The translations under genes and the position numbers were made by a program. The notes under the pieces were generated by a model. The model was not told the origin of the DNA. It worked only from the letters and a program-made list of their open reading frames with translations, and did not search any database. DNA of 64,000 nt, from positions 992,001 through 1,056,000 of the forward strand of contig NZ_SJEV01000001.1 of the NCBI RefSeq assembly GCF_008642235.1, read 5' to 3'. Positions 60,671 to 64,000 of this stretch are shown here, piece by piece. The DNA is from Planctomonas psychrotolerans (lineage in GTDB: Bacteria; Actinomycetota; Actinomycetes; Actinomycetales; Microbacteriaceae). Position 1 is the stretch's first letter. Each line of letters opens with the position of its first letter.

Positions 60671-62556
60671 GCCTCACGCAACCGGAAGAGTTGCAGGACG
60701 AGCTCTTCTCTGTCCTGTTCGACGAAGATTCCATCACGTCGGGGTCCGGTAAGACCACGAAGTTCACCGCTCAGGACGTGGAACTTGCCGGGCGGCGCAT
60801 CGACGCGGCCGGCGTCCTCCCGAAGATCGCAGAATGGCGCGCCGAGGACCGATACATGAAACGCGGCGGTGGTCGCCCGTCACTACTCGACGACCGCGCC
60901 ATCCTCATTGTCTCGCTCATGCTCATGGTCGAAGGCTCCCGACTGTTCGTCACAGAGATGAGGAACGTATTCCACTACCGTCTCACCGATGACGCGCGTG
61001 TCGCCCTCGGCGTAGCCGGAATCATCAACACGGGCGAGCACCACAAAGACGCCGACGGTTGGTACCACCGCGTGTGGCGCAGCCTCCACAGCATGATCGA
61101 CACATGGGACGGGTGGCCAGCACCTAAAGTCCTGTTGAACCGCGAAGAACGGGCCGAGGTTATGTCGCTCCGGGACAAGAACATGACGAAGCGGAAGCTT
61201 GAACGCAGCCGCTGGTTCACGAACGCGATGCTCGAGATGACGATCAAAGCTCAACCGCGCGACATCCGGCGAGCTTGGAAAGGCGCGATTTCCGCGGACC
61301 AGACGACAGTGAAGGCCCCCAGCCAGAAGAAACGGTGGAGACGGGACGAGAAAACACGTCAGGAGGTACCGAAGTACAACCTGAAAACTCGTGAGGAGAT
61401 CGCCAAATGGGTGATGGAGATCGATGCTGACCTGTACCCCATCGACAAGAGTGCCGAACAGAAGGACCATGACGCCGCTACCGCCCCTAGTGCCCCGAAC
61501 GCGAAGAAGCGCTCCCCCGGTTACAAATGGGAGCTCACCTACATGGCAAACCTCTTCATCCAGGTCGCAGAGCAACCCGGAGTCGCCCCCGGCCACCCGC
61601 AACTGATCATCGCAGCGAGCCTCGGCACACCAAACAAGGACACCGCAGAACACACTCTCGCTGCCATCGTTTCGGTCAAGGAACGCGGGCACCACATCAG
61701 CCGACTGACCGTCGACCGGGGATACAACGGTGGCATGAAGGCCGAAGACTTCCACATCCCGATGAAAGCCATGAACGTACCTCTCGTCGTCGACTACAAA
61801 GTCACGCAGAAAGGGATCAAGGGCGGCAAAGGCGGCGCCATACAAGTCGAAGGCGCGCACTATTGCCCAGCGACACCCAAGCAACTTCTCGAAGCGACAC
61901 CTGAGATGGACCAGCAACTCATCGACTTCCACACCTACCGGGCCAGAATCGAGGAGCGCCGGAACTACCGGCTCAAGCCAAAAGAGAAACCAGACGAGCA
62001 AGGCAACCAGCCGATGATGTGCCCGGCTTTCGGGCCCACGGCTACCGTCGAATGCCCCTGGCGCGAGAAGCACCCAAAGTCCTCAGCGAAGCCGAAAGCT
62101 GTCATCCTCAAACGAAACCTCCCTGCGAAACCGGACCGAATCTGCAAGCAGGTCTCAGTCAGCTTCCACGCACTCGACGGAGTAGAGCACGACCAGCTCC
62201 TCCACTACGGCAGCGACGAATGGGCGAGAACCTACGCCCATGACCGCAACAGCATGGAAAGCATGAACGAGTACCTGAAAGATGGTCCCGAAGATCTCCG
62301 AAACTCCGCCTCGCGCCGACTCCGCGGGATGGCCGCTCAGCAATACCTCATCACAATGATGCTCGTCACCGCCAACCTCAGGAAAATAGCCCGCTTCATA
62401 CTCGAACAGAAACGCCCTAGGCCGAAAAGCAAGCCAAAGGAAGGGCGCCGACGGGACCGCTTAGGAATGAGCGCGTACGTCCGCTGGCGGGAGAGGGTCG
62501 AAGCGGTCGAGACACTGCCCGACCTGCCGCCACCCGACATTCCGCAGCAAATCTAG
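60667..62556 (+). CDS. DDE transposase-like protein coupled to a tyrosine recombinase
   Basis: 629 residues. A DDE core of IS4/IS1182-like type is visible: Asp211 in GAISADQTTV, Asp350 in RLTVDRGYNGG and Glu531 in DRNSMESMNEYLK, with the R-x3-E-x6-K spacing of the YREK signature. The insertion between the second Asp and the Glu has Cys residues (MMCPAFGP, VECPW, RICKQ) that may bind zinc. Length exceeds most IS transposases. The tail is Lys/Arg-rich. It is co-translated with the recombinase. No terminal inverted repeats were found around it. Confidence 0.75.
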   Translation: MSLTQPEELQDELFSVLFDEDSITSGSGKTTKFTAQDVELAGRRIDAAGVLPKIAEWRAEDRYMKRGGGRPSLLDDRAILIVSLMLMVEGSRLFVTEMRNVFHYRLTDDARVALGVAGIINTGEHHKDADGWYHRVWRSLHSMIDTWDGWPAPKVLLNREERAEVMSLRDKNMTKRKLERSRWFTNAMLEMTIKAQPRDIRRAWKGAISADQTTVKAPSQKKRWRRDEKTRQEVPKYNLKTREEIAKWVMEIDADLYPIDKSAEQKDHDAATAPSAPNAKKRSPGYKWELTYMANLFIQVAEQPGVAPGHPQLIIAASLGTPNKDTAEHTLAAIVSVKERGHHISRLTVDRGYNGGMKAEDFHIPMKAMNVPLVVDYKVTQKGIKGGKGGAIQVEGAHYCPATPKQLLEATPEMDQQLIDFHTYRARIEERRNYRLKPKEKPDEQGNQPMMCPAFGPTATVECPWREKHPKSSAKPKAVILKRNLPAKPDRICKQVSVSFHALDGVEHDQLLHYGSDEWARTYAHDRNSMESMNEYLKDGPEDLRNSASRRLRGMAAQQYLITMMLVTANLRKIARFILEQKRPRPKSKPKEGRRRDRLGMSAYVRWRERVEAVETLPDLPPPDIPQQI

Positions 62557-62738
62557 ACCACTCGCGTCACACATCAATTCACCCAAAGTTCAGCAGGACA
62601 CTTCGGCGCGCCGCAAAAGAGTTGAACGCCCGACACAACGGTTGAGTGAGCGCCGAATGCCACTGCTCATGGTCCCAAAGAAGATCCAACGATGACGATA
62701 ATGCCGTCCGAGTGACCAGGCAGAGGGTGGAAACTAAG

Positions 62739-62766
62739 AAAGGCCCCCGGAAAACCGGGGGCCTTT
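62739..62766 (-). terminator. Rho-independent terminator
   Basis: Stem GGCCCCCGG (62742-62750) with CCGGGGGCC (62755-62763), loop of four A on the plus strand, flanked by AAA and TTT. On the minus strand it follows tRNA-Ser and has a T-rich tail, so it most likely ends the tRNA transcript; it could also stop the transposase operon. Confidence 0.85.
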
Positions 62767-62822
62767 CCTTTCGAGCCGAGTTTCACAAACGGAACTCGCG
62801 AGTTCCGCGATCAGCCCTGACG

Positions 62823-62913
62823 CGGAGACGGTGGGATTTGAACCCACGGTACCCAATAAAGGGTACTCCACCTTAGCAGGGTGGTGCACTAGGCCGAACT
62901 ATGCGACGTCTCC
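62823..62913 (-). tRNA. tRNA-Ser(GCT)
   Basis: 91 nt, long variable arm, no encoded CCA. Acceptor GGAGACG/CGTCTCC; anticodon arm CACCC-TGCTAAG-GTG with GCT; T arm GTGGGTTCAAATCCCAC. Its 3' end faces the accessory region, a common integration target orientation. Confidence 0.96.
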
Positions 62914-63416
62914 TCGCGCCTTCGCAGACGCACGTCAGCCATCATAACGGCACGACACGCGGATCGCAGATTCGTCCCCCGAAGTCGGGCGACGCGCCGG
63001 GCGAACGGCTCTACTTGTCCCCCAACGAGGGGACACACTAGAGTTCCGAGTAGTACCCGAGCAGGCCGTCCCCGACGGCCGGCTACCCCCGACGGGTGCT
63101 CGCTTCACCGATCGAGGACCAACGCCCCCCATGCCGCGCCCGCACCCGTCTCGTTCCGACCTGCCGGTCTATCGTCGCGCGCGCCCGTGGGTAGGCCGAT
63201 TCCTCCGCGGTGAGAGCGGTAAGAACTCTCATTTGCGTCATTTCGGGTTGACCGCAGTGAGATAGACGAGCCCCCGCAGGCATTGGGTGTGCCACGCGGG
63301 GGTTCGTCGCCTTTGTTCGTGACGCGGGTTCGTTCGGGCCCGCCCGTGTACCCCAATTGCCACCGGTACGCATTCGCCACCGGCCGGCGTCGCAACCAGC
63401 ACCGGTGGGCGTCGCG
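62914..63416. other. 503-bp intergenic region after the tRNA
   Basis: Contains a hairpin TGTCCCC (63016-63022) with GGGGACA (63029-63035) and the hairpin CCCCCGC/GCGGGGG at 63271-63302 described separately. No gene is supported. Confidence 0.5.
63268..63306 (-). terminator. Possible terminator of the LCP gene
   Basis: CCCCCGC (63271-63277) pairs with GCGGGGG (63296-63302), about 115 bp downstream of the LCP stop on the minus strand. The T tract is weak. Confidence 0.4.
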
Positions 63417-64000
63417 TCAGTCCTTGCGGCCGTCGGAGCAGGTGTAGTCGGCGGCGGTCTGCCCGGTCACCGACGGCGGAAGTACGGGCACCTCCGGGGT
63501 GGCGGGCGCACCCGGTGTCGCGGTCGCGGTCGGGGCGGCGGGCGCATCCGGGGCCGCGTCGACGGGAGCGGCGGTGGCATCCGGGGCCGGGGCGACGGGC
63601 GTCGCATCGGGGTCGGCGACCGACCCGATGCTCTCCGCCTCCGGCGACAGCGCGAACCGTTCATCGGCCTTGATGAGCGCGAACATCTCGTCCGCGGCCT
63701 CCTGCAGCGGTTGCACCCTGCCCGCGTAGATTCCCGTACCGGCGGTGGTGCCGGGGTACTGCACGAAGGCGACGCTCTCCAGCGGGATGTCCCGCAGAGT
63801 GAGCGCGATCGAGACCAGGGTGTCGTAGTTGGCGAGGCTCGTGGAGAGGTTCATGTTGTTCACGGCCGCTCGCGCGAGTCCGTACAGCTTCGCGGGATCG
63901 CTCAGGGTCTCCGAGCTCTTCACCGTGCGCACGAGGGAGGACAGGAACACCTGCTGATTGCTGATGCGGCCGAGGTCGCTGCCGTCGCCGACGCCGTGGC
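63417..64000 (-). CDS. LytR-CpsA-Psr (LCP) family protein, C-terminal part
   Basis: Only the C-terminal ~194 residues are in the window; the gene continues past the right edge. LGRISNQQVFLSSLVRTV and the following helical region SLANYDTLVSIALTLRDIPLESVAFVQYPG match the end of the LCP domain, which attaches wall polymers to peptidoglycan outside the cell. A long Ala/Pro/Thr tail follows, ending with a CSDGRKD peptide. The stop is TGA at 63417-63419. Confidence 0.85.
   Translation of the reverse strand, partial: HGVGDGSDLGRISNQQVFLSSLVRTVKSSETLSDPAKLYGLARAAVNNMNLSTSLANYDTLVSIALTLRDIPLESVAFVQYPGTTAGTGIYAGRVQPLQEAADEMFALIKADERFALSPEAESIGSVADPDATPVAPAPDATAAPVDAAPDAPAAPTATATPGAPATPEVPVLPPSVTGQTAADYTCSDGRKD

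Noticed and set aside
60883-62073. Large antisense frame across the transposase-like gene
   Set aside because: It mirrors codon bias of the sense gene; the sense protein has clear DDE motifs.
62823-62913. att duplication of the tRNA-Ser end at the left island boundary
   Set aside because: I searched 41.8-42.1 kb by eye for the GGAGACGGTGGGATTTGAAC end and found no copy, so an integrase-type insertion at this tRNA is not proven.

Overview
The window is high-GC actinobacterial chromosome, most likely Microbacteriaceae. This placement is an inference from the menaquinone genes, the ResABC-type cytochrome c maturation operon, an archaeal-type AspRS, a tiny bS22 ribosomal protein gene, KtrAB, a DUF222/HNH '13E12' family gene and an LCP cell-wall ligase. 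No identity was checked against a database.

Layout of the core part. 1-3.3 kb: menB (partial), menC and an exported flavin amine oxidase whose sequence is circularly permuted. 3.2-8.7 kb, minus strand: a membrane protein, then the operon phosphatase-resA-ccdA-resB-ccsB for cytochrome c assembly. 8.8-15.3 kb: aspS2, an aminoglycoside-phosphotransferase-like kinase, a membrane hydrolase, a Dabb protein, a secreted protein, a glutaredoxin-like protein and a HAD phosphatase. 15.3-19.7 kb: bS22, a small HTH protein, an ArsR regulator with a minisatellite tail, ktrB/ktrA potassium uptake, proC. 19.8-22.7 kb: a frameshifted DUF222-HNH gene, palindromic repeats, tadA, upp. 22.7-30.5 kb: a leaderless mini-ORF, a winged-helix regulator, MarR, a glycosyltransferase, DNA photolyase, TetR/SDR, a HAD phosphatase. 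30.7-35.9 kb: a surface-glycan group (GT39-like, GtrA, GT2, epimerase) and a membrane protein. 35.9-38.5 kb: arsenic resistance (arsC, acr3, arsR with a visible promoter/operator) and a BLUF photoreceptor. 38.7-41.8 kb: small membrane protein, tRNA-Arg, conserved hypothetical, MFS transporter, small acidic protein.

Accessory region. From about 41.8 to 62.7 kb base composition and codon use become visibly less GC-biased, genes are short and strand-mixed, and gaps are long. This looks like a genomic island ending beside the 3' end of tRNA-Ser(GCT) at 62.8 kb. It carries several proteins of defence or toxin-antitoxin type: an AlbA_2/Schlafen-like protein, an Abi-like C-terminal-domain protein, an AbiEi/AbiEii-like pair with an array of five evenly phased palindromic operators, an Xre/MbcA/ParS-like antitoxin and a DUF4145 protein. 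It also carries lipoproteins, a fragment of an Ig-like surface protein and a NatAB-type ABC exporter.

The most unusual content is two related tyrosine-recombinase-like genes, each preceded by a 10-12-codon mini-ORF that overlaps it. One (54.7 kb) has lost the active-site Arg, Lys and Tyr. The other (59.8 kb) keeps R, K, R and Y and is translationally coupled to a 629-residue DDE transposase-like protein. A lox-like inverted repeat (12-bp arms, 8-bp spacer) lies about 110 bp in front of its mini-ORF. Together these look like an undescribed type of mobile element or recombination module.

After the tRNA the core chromosome resumes with an LCP-family protein cut by the window edge.
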